Part shown: positions 9,675 to 18,146 of the stretch, piece by piece
How positions within the stretch are numbered: the stretch's first letter is position 1
How the letters are laid out: each line of letters begins with the position of its first letter
Source: Arcanobacterium pluranimalium
GTDB taxonomy: Bacteria > Actinomycetota > Actinomycetes > Actinomycetales > Actinomycetaceae
NCBI RefSeq assembly: GCF_016907845.1
Contig: NZ_JAFBCS010000001.1
Location: forward strand, 2,031,800 to 2,095,799
Reading direction: 5' to 3'
Length of the DNA stretch: 64,000 nt
The notes under the pieces: model-generated
Database searches by the model: none
Seen by the model: the letters and a program-made list of their open reading frames with translations, nothing else
Told to the model about the DNA's origin: nothing
Made by a program: the position numbers and the translations under genes

Positions 9675-10379
9675 TTACACCGCTTTGCGTGCCCGATGGA
9701 GCGCCACAATTCCATTGGTGAGATTCTTAAACTCGACTTTCTCCCAACCAGCATCCGATATGTCTTTTGCCAGCTCATCCTGGGATGGCCAGCTTAAAAT
9801 CGACTCAGCGAGGTAATCGTAGGCGGCTGCGTCAGAGGAAAAGACCTCCGAAATTACCGGCATCGCTGTGCCCAAAAAGAACTTGTAGAGTGAGTTAAAT
9901 ATCGGATTGCACGGACGTGAAAATTCACATACCAGCAAAGTTCCACCCGGTTTCGTCACCCGGAGCATTTCCTCCAAAGCCACCTGCGGCTTGGACACAT
10001 TGCGTAGTCCATAAGAGATCGTGGTGGCATCGAAAGAGTTGTCGTCAAAAGGCAAGTCCATCGCATCGCCTTCGACGAACGTCAAATGTGGATAGCGGCG
10101 TCGCCCCTCTTCGATCATTCCGCGCGAAAAATCACATGCGACCACGTCTGCACCACGATCGGCGTAGTGTGCAGACGACGTTCCCGTGCCCGCAGCGAGA
10201 TCCAAAATCTTCATTCCTGAGTAAATATCCAGCGCTTCCGTAGTGGTCTTGCGCCAGACATGAATCAAACCACCGGTGAGAACAGTGTTAGTGATGTCAT
10301 ATTTCCGCGCAACTTCATCGAACATTTCTGAAATATCGCGTGGATTTTTTGCTAGTGTCGCTCGCTTCATATTAAGCAT
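9675..10379 (-). CDS. menG: Demethylmenaquinone methyltransferase
   Basis: SAM-dependent C-methyltransferase of the UbiE/MenG family, the last step in menaquinone synthesis. The SAM motif LDLAAGTGT is at 59-67, and the family motifs SYGLRNV and CEFSRPCNPIFN follow. Length (234) is normal. Two starts are possible: ATG 10379, or ATG 10370, which has TTAAAT seven bases upstream and could be leaderless. It is divergent from menF with only about 31 bp between. Confidence 0.93.
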   Translation of the reverse strand: MLNMKRATLAKNPRDISEMFDEVARKYDITNTVLTGGLIHVWRKTTTEALDIYSGMKILDLAAGTGTSSAHYADRGADVVACDFSRGMIEEGRRRYPHLTFVEGDAMDLPFDDNSFDATTISYGLRNVSKPQVALEEMLRVTKPGGTLLVCEFSRPCNPIFNSLYKFFLGTAMPVISEVFSSDAAAYDYLAESILSWPSQDELAKDISDAGWEKVEFKNLTNGIVALHRARKAV

Positions 10380-10410
10380 TTAATCACCATTCGACGTAAC
10401 ATCGTTATTT

Positions 10411-11823
10411 GTGTTGACGATCCCACATCTACGTTCGCAAACGACTGCATTACCCGATCTGCCCAATCTCAGATCGCTACTAACTTCGCCACGCAAGCAG
10501 CTGGCCTGGATACGGGGCGACGACGGCGTCGTCGCCGCGGGAAGTGCTGCCCAAGAAACGCACGTTCCCCAACAAGATGATGGCGCATCGAGCCGCTTCA
10601 ACCACCTCACCACCTGGTGGAACGCGACTGAACTGCAGGCGGAAATCCGCGACGAAGTACGCGCTCCCGGCACTGGACTCTTTGCATTTGGCTCATTCAG
10701 CTTTTCAACGCACTCTCCGGCAGCCTCAACTTTGATCATTCCGCAGGTACTCGTGGGACGCCGCGGCGGAAAAGCATGGCTGACCATCATTGGACCCGAC
10801 GACCGCGATGTGTTTGAAACCCTTACCCCCGAAGCTCGAGCCCTACTTGACGCAGTTCTCAAAGGTAGCGCGAGCACATTCGCTCCATTTGCAGTCGAAG
10901 CCGTAACCGAAATTCCCGATCCGCTCGAATGGCAAGCACAAGTCGAGCTGGTGACTAATAAAATTCGCGCTGGCGAAGCCGAAAAAGTGGTGCTTTCTCG
11001 CACCCTCAATATCCGTACCGACTCAGATATTGACGAGCGGCTACTCGTCGATCGGCTCTGCGCAGCCTACCCCTCCACCTGGGTGTTTGCAGTTGACGGG
11101 CTGATTGGAGCTAGCCCCGAAATGCTTGCTGCTTCTGCTGCGATTATTGAGGACTCTGAGATCACCTCACCCCAAGATCCACGCGTCTTTGCGCGCGTTC
11201 TAGCAGGAACGCTGCCGAATCGCACCGAAAACATTGCTGGTATCGGCACCTCGGTATCTCAGCATGCAAATTCCACGAGCGAACACGATGAGCAGTCAAA
11301 AATACTTGTGGCTTCGGAAAAAGACCAGATCGAGCACCAAGTAGCGGTCGAATCTGTGGTCAATACACTTAGCGAGGTAGGTACCGTCACTACTAGCGGA
11401 ACATTCGTCTTGGCTTTGCCTAATGTGCTACACCTAGCCACAGATGTGGTGGCTGACCTGCATAATTCTCGTTCAATCATCGACGTTGCTGGATTGCTTC
11501 ATCCCACAGCAGCGCTCGGAGGCTGCCCAAATAACACCGCTCTGAAGCTCATCGAAGATATTGAAGCTACCGATCGCGACCGCTACGGTGCGCCGGTGGG
11601 CTGGGTATCGTCGGGCAATTTCGGACAATGGTGTGTGGCTTTGCGCTGCACCAAAATTGATGCGGATCGCCAAGCCCGGGCATGGGCAGGTGGTGGAATT
11701 ATGGCAGATTCGATTCCATCGTCAGAACTAGCTGAAACCGAAGCCAAGTTCGAGCCTATTATGGGCGCATTTGATATACCGTCACTGCACGAAAGCCCCA
11801 CCTTGCGCGAAAGCGTGTTGTGA
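10411..11823 (+). CDS. menF: Isochorismate synthase
   Basis: Chorismate-binding enzyme making isochorismate, the entry step of menaquinone synthesis. The 470 residues end in the conserved chorismate-binding domain (about 215-460), with KVVLSRTL, LAGTLPNRT, HPTAALGGCPNNTAL and the YGAPVGWVSS signature. Isochorismate synthases for siderophores share this fold; linkage to menD/C/B/E/A favours menaquinone. The start is taken as GTG 10411; TTG 10414 is possible. No Shine-Dalgarno is seen, and TAACAT at 10397-10402 lies where a -10 would sit for a leaderless mRNA. Confidence 0.9.
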   Translation: MLTIPHLRSQTTALPDLPNLRSLLTSPRKQLAWIRGDDGVVAAGSAAQETHVPQQDDGASSRFNHLTTWWNATELQAEIRDEVRAPGTGLFAFGSFSFSTHSPAASTLIIPQVLVGRRGGKAWLTIIGPDDRDVFETLTPEARALLDAVLKGSASTFAPFAVEAVTEIPDPLEWQAQVELVTNKIRAGEAEKVVLSRTLNIRTDSDIDERLLVDRLCAAYPSTWVFAVDGLIGASPEMLAASAAIIEDSEITSPQDPRVFARVLAGTLPNRTENIAGIGTSVSQHANSTSEHDEQSKILVASEKDQIEHQVAVESVVNTLSEVGTVTTSGTFVLALPNVLHLATDVVADLHNSRSIIDVAGLLHPTAALGGCPNNTALKLIEDIEATDRDRYGAPVGWVSSGNFGQWCVALRCTKIDADRQARAWAGGGIMADSIPSSELAETEAKFEPIMGAFDIPSLHESPTLRESVL

Positions 11824-11847
11824 TCACCCCTGTGATCACAACACGCT
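11812..11847. terminator. Hairpin overlapping the menF stop codon
   Basis: Perfect inverted repeat: 16-bp arms at 11812-11827 and 11832-11847 around the loop CCCT. The left arm contains the last codons and stop codon of menF. It lies between the convergent menF and htrA genes, so it may end transcription from either side. No clear T-run follows, so Rho-independent function is likely but not certain. Confidence 0.65.
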
Positions 11848-11883
11848 CCCATGCCTAGTCCCGCGCATTTCTACGCGGCCTAA

Positions 11884-11938
11884 TTCCTGTGCGGCTTATT
11901 TCTGTATAACCGACTTCTGTATGGCTTACTTCTGTGCG
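11884..11938. repeat. Degenerate 15-16 bp tandem repeat at the 3' end of htrA
   Basis: Four imperfect copies of a unit like TTCTGTATGGCTTAC start at about 11884, 11900, 11915 and 11930 (the last one is partial). The htrA stop codon (11926-11928) lies in the third copy. Probably a local duplication; no function is suggested by the sequence. Confidence 0.55.
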
Positions 11939-13713
11939 TCCTGGCGAGTTGCTAAGGTGACGTCCACTTCTTGCAAATCGCCGTTACGTTCGAAAGTCAA
12001 GGTCACTTTCTCCCCCGAGCGATGCTGGCGGGTATAGCCAGTCAAGGATGCAGCTGACGTTACCGGATGCCCGTTCATAGCAGTAATAACATCGCCGACC
12101 TGCAATTTAGCTGCAGCTGCCGGTGTGCCGTTTTCCACTGACTTCACTTCGGCACCCAGTTTAGAAGTGCCCTTGTATTGGGCAACACCATCGGCAATCG
12201 ACACGCCTAAGAACGCATGCTCAGCAACTCCCTTTTCAACCAGCTGTTTCGCAATATCTTCGGCCAGGTTAATCGGTATCGCAAACCCAAGACCAATCGA
12301 GCCAGCCTGCCCGCTTCCTCCTGAAAGCGTTGCAATTGACGACGCAATGCCAATCACACGACCCTGGGCGTCAAAAATCGGACCACCCGAGTTGCCTGGA
12401 TTCACCGCCGCATCAATCTGGATTGCATTAGTCACTACTCGCGTGCGTTCACCTGTCTGTTCATTAGCGCCGGAGGTTTGAACCGGGCGATTTAATGCCG
12501 ACACGATACCCGTCGTCATCGTGGAAGAAAGACCGAGCGGATTTCCAATTGCCGCAACCGGATCGCCCACTTTCACGCGCGTAGAATCGCCCAAAGCTGC
12601 CACCGTCAAGTCTTGAGGAATTGAGGCAAGCGTGATCACCGCCAGATCCGTAGCAGGATCCGTACCAGCCACTTTAGCTTCGATAACTCGGCCATCGGTG
12701 AGCGTTACCGTTATTTTTTCGGCACCAGCAATCACGTGATTATTGGTGAGAATATGACCCGACTTGTCAAAAATCACTCCAGAACCAGCGGCTTCGCCGC
12801 GTCGAGAGTCTGCATTAATCGCTACCACCGATGGGCCTACAGCCTCGGAGACCGCTCCCCAATCAGGCGTATCACCTTTTGCATCAACGACAGGTTTAAC
12901 GTTGGGCTTACCCTCCGCCACACTCACCGGTCGCGATCCATCGTATCGCCAGGTCATAGCGCCGACGCCGATCCCACCGCCTGCGAGAGCAGCCACAACA
13001 CCTACTGCAACAAGTGCGGCCCAACCGGGATGCGATTTTTTCTTCTTCTTTTCGTTGGGCTTAGTTGTATCTGTTGCTGGAGCCTGCATCCATGCTGTTC
13101 CAAGTGGAGGAGCCGCAGTAGCTGCCTCATTTGAAGACTGAGGCGCGGCAGCAGTTGCCCCATTTGAGGGTTGCCATGCAGGTGTTGGATTCGTAGGTAT
13201 CGGTGCAGGTGCGCCAGATATAGCAGACGTTCCAGCCATAGCAGATGTCGGCGCAGATGACTCGGATACAACTGGTATAGACTCAGTCGACGCTGGCACG
13301 GCTGGCACCGGCTCGGTTGGCATCGTTGGTATCGCTCCAGGAGCTGGAGCAGATTCCGCTACCGAATTATCCTGCACCGATGCGCTAGATGCCGACGTAG
13401 CTTGCGGCGCTTGTGCGGAAGTCATCTCAGTATCGCGAGCGCTGGAAGTATCGCCAGCAGTTTCAGAATTGTGCGCACCCTCGGTATCACCGTGCGAACC
13501 GTAGTTGGCAATAACGGGACGTTGTGCGACCTCGCGACGCGGCGTCGTCGGCATTGAGGAAGATACTGGAGCGGACTCGTGCGTTTGCGCTGTATCTTGC
13601 TTCACAAACGATTCTGGTTGCGCGCTCACAGCCGATTCTTCCGGCACGTTTTCCGGCTGGCTCTGTGGATTCACCTCGATAGGCTCGTCGCTATGAGTTT
13701 TCTCCTCGTTCAC
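11926..13713 (-). CDS. HtrA/DegP-family serine protease with PDZ domain
   Basis: Membrane-anchored quality-control protease acting outside the cytoplasm. Residues 1-220 are a long Pro/Ala/Ser/Thr-rich, low-complexity cytoplasmic region, then a Lys cluster and one membrane helix (231-253). The trypsin-like domain follows with H326 (TNNHVI), D356 (ATDLAVI) and S442 (GNSGGP), and one C-terminal PDZ domain (about 498-590). The GTG start at 13713 has AAAGGA upstream. Actinobacterial PepD/HtrA proteins have the same layout. It lies among men genes without an obvious link to the pathway. Confidence 0.92.
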   Translation of the reverse strand: MNEEKTHSDEPIEVNPQSQPENVPEESAVSAQPESFVKQDTAQTHESAPVSSSMPTTPRREVAQRPVIANYGSHGDTEGAHNSETAGDTSSARDTEMTSAQAPQATSASSASVQDNSVAESAPAPGAIPTMPTEPVPAVPASTESIPVVSESSAPTSAMAGTSAISGAPAPIPTNPTPAWQPSNGATAAAPQSSNEAATAAPPLGTAWMQAPATDTTKPNEKKKKKSHPGWAALVAVGVVAALAGGGIGVGAMTWRYDGSRPVSVAEGKPNVKPVVDAKGDTPDWGAVSEAVGPSVVAINADSRRGEAAGSGVIFDKSGHILTNNHVIAGAEKITVTLTDGRVIEAKVAGTDPATDLAVITLASIPQDLTVAALGDSTRVKVGDPVAAIGNPLGLSSTMTTGIVSALNRPVQTSGANEQTGERTRVVTNAIQIDAAVNPGNSGGPIFDAQGRVIGIASSIATLSGGSGQAGSIGLGFAIPINLAEDIAKQLVEKGVAEHAFLGVSIADGVAQYKGTSKLGAEVKSVENGTPAAAAKLQVGDVITAMNGHPVTSAASLTGYTRQHRSGEKVTLTFERNGDLQEVDVTLATRQDAQK

Positions 13714-13903
13714 CGTAAATCCTTTCCGTTTGTTCCCTCAATGCCTCTGAGCACAAAGTTTCACTAATAGTTGCTATGCGCTTGGCAAAGAGTTGTTGTG
13801 AGCTGCGTCGTGCACAGCTCTGTTCGAACTCATGCTCTAAGCAAAACACGTTGAGCTTTGGACTACTTGGATAGTACCTGTACGTTAGCTGGGAACGTTA
13901 CGC

Positions 13904-15577
13904 TCAGAGCAAATCCAAAATCTGTTGGCGCCAAAGCAGCCGCTGCTCGCGCATATCGGACATCTCATCGCGACCCAGCTCGATCAAGAAAATCTCCAGC
14001 CCGCCTGCGAAAGCATCCATTTCGACGGTCAACGACGCCGGATCGCCGCTTGCACGCCGGAAGCTCACGCCCTGTCCCAATGCGCGCGCAAAAGCGGCAA
14101 AATCCAGCTCTTTTGCCGTGCGAAATACGCGGTCAAAAATTTCTACGTTGCCCTGACCGTATTCGAGGGTGGCGAAAAGTGACCCACCGGCGTCGTCTAC
14201 CACCACAACCTGAAGATCAGCGCACTGACGCTGCCCACACGTGCGCACTAAAGCACCCAAATCGTGAATGAAAGTCAGATCGCCGACGACCACGCGCACT
14301 GGCTCACGGCGCGCCAAAGCAATCCCCAACGCAGTAGAAACAGTGCCGTCGATCCCAGCGAGTCCGCGATTAGCAGCGAAAACCTTGCCAGGGCAATCCG
14401 CATAAAGATTCACCTCGCGTACGATCGACGAAGCTCCCAACACCGTTGGGAAAGCAGAACTCGAGATCGCGCGCGCAACGGCAGGAAAATCCAGCTCAAG
14501 AGGAGCGGAATATAAGAAACGCCGCGCCGCCACACTAGCGCGCTGCCACTGCTGGTACCAGTGCACATCGACGTCTAACCAGGCAGGCAGATCGGCAAAA
14601 TCAATCACTTGGGCACTATTGCCAGACACGTCGGTGTAGGTGGGAGGTTCATCAACCACAATAACTTCCACCGTCTCTCGTGAGAGCAGCTGCGATACCT
14701 CACGAGTTAAAGTTGGGTGGCCAATGACCACCGCTCTTTCGATCTGGTCGCCCAATTTCGAGGCTAAAAGTAAGGGGTGGGCAGTAACGGCCTGTGCGAT
14801 TGCCCGCAGCTGGCTCGACGGCTCGGCCAGCACCGGAATTTGACCCAACAGATCGGCAAAATCTTGCGCAGCAGATTCAGAGTCGAGAATGCGCGACGGA
14901 CCAGCGATAATAACCGTGCGTTTTTCCTGGGTGTAGTTGGTTCCGCAACTGTGGCTCAATTGGCGGGAATCTCCAGATTCGGGTGCTACTCCACAATCGG
15001 ATTCGAGGTTTTCCCACCGAGAATCTTCCATCAACGGTTCTCGAAAAGCCATATTGATGTGAACTGGGCCAGTACCACGCCCGCCCGCGTAACCGATACC
15101 CAGCGCCACTCGAATCGCGCGTTGTAGTTGATTGCGCAGCGCTTTCCGATTGGGATTATCAGTAGGAATATCGACGCTATAAAGCACAGAGCCACCGAGC
15201 ACCGCGATGTGATCCGTAGTTTGTGATGCTCTCACTCCGCGCATATCGTGTGGCCGATCCGCCGTGAGAAAAAGAATAGGCACGCCACTGTGGAGAGCTT
15301 CTTCAGCAGCAGGGTGCAAATTCGCAACAGCAGAACCAGAAGTAGTGACCACCGCCGTCGGCATATTTTGCGTACCCAAACCTAACGCAACAAAACCTGC
15401 CACACGCTCGTCAGTCTCAACGTGCAAGTGGATAGCTCCGGCTGACTCGGCTTCAGCCAGTGCAATGGCCAACGGTGCCGAGCGCGATCCAGGGCACAAC
15501 ACGAAGGTGCGAATACCGGCGCGTACTAGCGTCGCAATAGTTTCTCGCGCGGCAATAGTTGAAGAGAGCATATGCAA
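13904..15577 (-). CDS. menD: SEPHCHC synthase (MenD)
   Basis: Thiamine-diphosphate enzyme joining 2-oxoglutarate and isochorismate to make SEPHCHC, the second menaquinone step. The 557 residues show the TPP fold: FVLCPGSRSAPLAIAL (about 26-41), THVETDER-type segment HLHVETDERVAGFVALG, TTSGSAVANLHPAAEEA, and a C-terminal cofactor domain with VVGDLTFIHDLGAL and DDAGGSLFATLEYGQ. The start codon is read as ATG 15577 (M1, followed by M3). Same direction as menC, 131 or more bp apart. Confidence 0.95.
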   Translation of the reverse strand: MHMLSSTIAARETIATLVRAGIRTFVLCPGSRSAPLAIALAEAESAGAIHLHVETDERVAGFVALGLGTQNMPTAVVTTSGSAVANLHPAAEEALHSGVPILFLTADRPHDMRGVRASQTTDHIAVLGGSVLYSVDIPTDNPNRKALRNQLQRAIRVALGIGYAGGRGTGPVHINMAFREPLMEDSRWENLESDCGVAPESGDSRQLSHSCGTNYTQEKRTVIIAGPSRILDSESAAQDFADLLGQIPVLAEPSSQLRAIAQAVTAHPLLLASKLGDQIERAVVIGHPTLTREVSQLLSRETVEVIVVDEPPTYTDVSGNSAQVIDFADLPAWLDVDVHWYQQWQRASVAARRFLYSAPLELDFPAVARAISSSAFPTVLGASSIVREVNLYADCPGKVFAANRGLAGIDGTVSTALGIALARREPVRVVVGDLTFIHDLGALVRTCGQRQCADLQVVVVDDAGGSLFATLEYGQGNVEIFDRVFRTAKELDFAAFARALGQGVSFRRASGDPASLTVEMDAFAGGLEIFLIELGRDEMSDMREQRLLWRQQILDLL

Positions 15578-15708
15578 GATTTTCCGATCAGTGCCAGTAA
15601 ATACTAACTAGTGGCTCGAATTCGACAACGCGCGGATGCCAGATCCTTTACGCGCAGCTACCAAATTCATGCCTAGCGTGCAGCAAAATTTATCAAACTT
15701 TACTTATT

Positions 15709-16800
15709 CTAAGCCCATATGATCGAGCCTTGATTGACCAAACCTTGCAAGCGCAGAATTTCCCACATTCGATTGACTCGCGCTATCCAGTCCTGGCGCA
15801 AATCGTGAGGAACGCGCGCGGAATTCTCTTCGATCAGATCAGGCTCGACGTCACGCAAGCTCATCATCCCGTTGTGCGCAACTAACGGCTCGGATGTGAC
15901 GTCCTCATGCAACAAGGAACTCGTGGCCAGTCCGCAGGCAAACGGCAGCTGTGGCAAAGCAGCAGCGAGGGCAAGACCAGCACAAAGTCCCACCGAGGAC
16001 TCTAATGCAGAAGAAACCACCACCGGCATGTCCAGTTCGGCAGCCAGCTCGAGAGTAGGACGCACTCCCCCAAGTGGTTGATTCTTTAGCACGACGACGT
16101 CTGCCGCACCCATTTTCTTCACAAGAAATGGATCGCTGGCTCGGCGAATTGATTCATCTGCAGCAATCGGAACGTCGACCTTTTTACGCACATAGGCCAG
16201 ATCTTCCACTGTTTGAACTGGCTGCTCGACATATTCAAGCCCACCTGCGGCCATATCGTAGCGAGGGATGAGCTCAATGGCTTCCTCGCGGCTCCATCGA
16301 GCATTCACATCAATTCTGATTTTCGCCTCGGATCCTATGGCTTGCCTGACGGCTGCTAAGCGGTCAAGGTCATTCTCGATGTACGAAGCCGAGGTATATG
16401 GCTTTTTATCAGCAACTTTGACTTTGGCCGTGCGTGCGCCGGAAGTTTGCGCGATCGAATAAGCCTGTTCTGGATCGACTGCCGGAATTGTGGCATTTAC
16501 CAGGATTTCTTTGCGGATTCCGGCAGGAAAGCCGTGCACCGCATGGTCAATGGCGCCAAGCAGCCATCGCGCCGAGTAACTATCGTCATAATCCCAAAAG
16601 GGCGAGACCTCTGCCCAGCCGCTCTCTCCACGAAGTAGCACGCCAGAGCGTTGCGTGATGCCACGAAATTTGGTGATGGGCACGTTGTACACATATGCGT
16701 GCAGTTCAATATCGCCTTTGGCTAACGCCAACCCCGATAGAGATGAAAAATACCGGTTCAAGGCCGGTGTGCCGTTTGCGGCATGCCACGTCTTATTCAC
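15709..16800 (-). CDS. menC: o-Succinylbenzoate synthase
   Basis: Enolase-superfamily dehydratase making o-succinylbenzoate. Visible residues are the KVK pair in AKVKVADKK, IDVNARWSREEA, EYVEQPV, AADESIRRASDP and VLKNQPLGGVRP, which match the family. The open frame continues upstream to 16923, but that part is encoded by a skewed C/A-rich tract and is unlike any MenC. Conserved sequence begins at ELHAYVYNVP. I prefer GTG 16800, which has the -10-like TATTCT six bases upstream (a leaderless start); TTG 16761 or TTG 16731 are alternatives. The identity is firm, the start is not. Confidence 0.85.
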   Translation of the reverse strand: MNKTWHAANGTPALNRYFSSLSGLALAKGDIELHAYVYNVPITKFRGITQRSGVLLRGESGWAEVSPFWDYDDSYSARWLLGAIDHAVHGFPAGIRKEILVNATIPAVDPEQAYSIAQTSGARTAKVKVADKKPYTSASYIENDLDRLAAVRQAIGSEAKIRIDVNARWSREEAIELIPRYDMAAGGLEYVEQPVQTVEDLAYVRKKVDVPIAADESIRRASDPFLVKKMGAADVVVLKNQPLGGVRPTLELAAELDMPVVVSSALESSVGLCAGLALAAALPQLPFACGLATSSLLHEDVTSEPLVAHNGMMSLRDVEPDLIEENSARVPHDLRQDWIARVNRMWEILRLQGLVNQGSIIWA

Positions 16801-16806
16801 ATATTC

Positions 16807-16812
16807 AGAATA
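16807..16812 (-). promoter_or_regulatory. Candidate -10 element for leaderless menC
   Basis: TATTCT on the minus strand lies six bases before GTG 16800. This matches the TANNNT spacing seen for leaderless actinobacterial genes, and there is no Shine-Dalgarno near that GTG. No clear -35 was found. This is inferred from spacing only. Confidence 0.35.
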
Positions 16813-17050
16813 GTGCCCTGCTCGGCCGCCCGCCACCACACCCAACGCCCACCAACCGCATACCCTCGTCAACCACCACGCGCCATCTGCGACACCAGAC
16901 CAGCCAGCGCCCACCTCCACCATCCGCCACCACGTCTACGCTCTCGACCTGCACCACACATCACATGCCGGCGCCGGCCAGCGCTCCGAGCAGCCCACAC
17001 TCATCAACCACCACACATACGACCCCGCATCCACGCCCCACCCAACGTTC
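16813..17050. other. C/A-rich, strand-asymmetric tract between menC and menB
   Basis: The plus strand is dominated by C and A with repeated CACC/CCAC words and few T or G runs, unlike either neighbouring gene. All three frames on the plus strand give low-complexity Pro/His/Thr peptides without homology that I recognise. I therefore treat it as non-coding. It separates the divergent menC and menB and ends next to a long perfect palindrome. Confidence 0.6.
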
Positions 17051-17106
17051 TGGTGTGGATTTTGCAAGATCTCGATATATATCGAGATCTTGCAAAATCC
17101 ACACCA
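17051..17106. repeat. 56-bp perfect palindrome upstream of menB
   Basis: Two 28-bp arms (17051-17078 and 17079-17106) are exact reverse complements with no loop; the centre reads CGATAT|ATATCG. It lies in the divergent menC-menB region, about 57 bp before the menB start. As RNA it would form a long hairpin on either strand; as DNA it could be a protein-binding dyad or a cruciform. Neither arm is followed by a long T-run on the plus strand, so it is not a typical terminator. Confidence 0.9.
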
Positions 17107-17162
17107 AAATTCACTCGAAACCAAATCGAACTTCCTACCAACCCAATGGCACAATAGAGACT

Positions 17163-18146
17163 ATGAACTCTCTGCCTGCTAAAGTCTCCGAAATCTTTGA
17201 CCCGCGCCGCTGGCGTTCAATCGACGGATTCCCGGATTCTGACATCACCTATCACCGCGGCGTTGAACGTACATTCGCTGCTGACGGCTCCATCACCAGC
17301 GAAATTGACCTGCCGGTGGTGCGTATCGCCTTCAACCGACCGCATGTGCGCAATGCTTTCCGCCCAGAAACTGTTGACCAGCTCTATCGCGCTCTCGACC
17401 ACGCCCGACTCACCGGCAGCGTCGGAAGTGTGATTCTCACTGGTAACGGACCATCAGAGCGCGACGGCGGGTGGGGATTTTGTTCCGGAGGCGATCAGCG
17501 AATCCGTGGTCGCGATGGCTATATGTACGACGGCGGGGGCGACGATCCCTCACTCAACCGTCAAACGCGCGAGTCGGTTGACCCTGCTCAGGCCGGCCGA
17601 CTCCACATCTTGGAAGTTCAGCGGTTGATGCGCACGTCGGGAATGGTGATCATTGGCGCAATATCCGGTTGGGCTGCTGGTGGCGGACACTCTCTCAACG
17701 TGGTTTGTGACCTCTCGCTAGCTTCCATCGAACACGCCCGATTCAAGCAGACCGACGCCAACGTCGGATCCTTCGATGCGGGTTACGGTTCGGCTCTTCT
17801 CGCTCGCCAGATTGGCGATAAGCGCGCCCGCGAAATTTTCTTCCTCGCGCGCGAATACTCGGCTCTTGATGCCGAGCGTTGGGGCGTGGTCAATGAGGCA
17901 GTTCCCCACGCTGAGCTCGAAGAACGTGCATTAGAGTATGCGCGGATTGTGTCCACGAAGTCCCCACAGGCAATCCGCATGCTCAAGTTTGCTTTTAATT
18001 TGGCCGACGACGGTCTGGCCGGTCAGCAAGTATTCGCCGGTGAGGCGACCCGCTTGGCGTATATGACGGAGGAAGCCCAAGAGGGCCGCGATGCTTTCCT
18101 CGAGAAACGCCTTCCCGACTGGTCAGGTTACCCCTACTACGCATGA
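17163..18146 (+). CDS. menB: 1,4-dihydroxy-2-naphthoyl-CoA synthase
   Basis: Crotonase-family enzyme that closes the second ring of the naphthoquinone. The 327 residues contain the CoA-binding/oxyanion segments GWGFCSGGDQRIRG and SGWAAGGGHSLNVVCD, QTDANVGSFDAGYGSALLAR and the MenB C-terminus LPDWSGYPYYA. The frame is open far upstream, but that part is the C/A-rich tract and the palindrome, so ATG 17163 is used. No Shine-Dalgarno is seen; CACAAT ends seven bases before the ATG, a weak candidate -10 for a leaderless mRNA. menE follows with a 4-nt overlap. Confidence 0.94.
   Translation: MNSLPAKVSEIFDPRRWRSIDGFPDSDITYHRGVERTFAADGSITSEIDLPVVRIAFNRPHVRNAFRPETVDQLYRALDHARLTGSVGSVILTGNGPSERDGGWGFCSGGDQRIRGRDGYMYDGGGDDPSLNRQTRESVDPAQAGRLHILEVQRLMRTSGMVIIGAISGWAAGGGHSLNVVCDLSLASIEHARFKQTDANVGSFDAGYGSALLARQIGDKRAREIFFLAREYSALDAERWGVVNEAVPHAELEERALEYARIVSTKSPQAIRMLKFAFNLADDGLAGQQVFAGEATRLAYMTEEAQEGRDAFLEKRLPDWSGYPYYA

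Noticed and set aside
10380..11009. 209-codon frame antisense to menF
   Set aside because: Shadow frame of menF; Ser/Arg-rich product with no motif.
17051..17106. Palindrome as an insertion sequence end or target
   Set aside because: No transposase, second end or target duplication found around it.
16695..17162. Upstream extension of menB as an N-terminal domain
   Set aside because: It would translate the C/A-rich tract and the palindrome; MenB homologues begin near ATG 17163.
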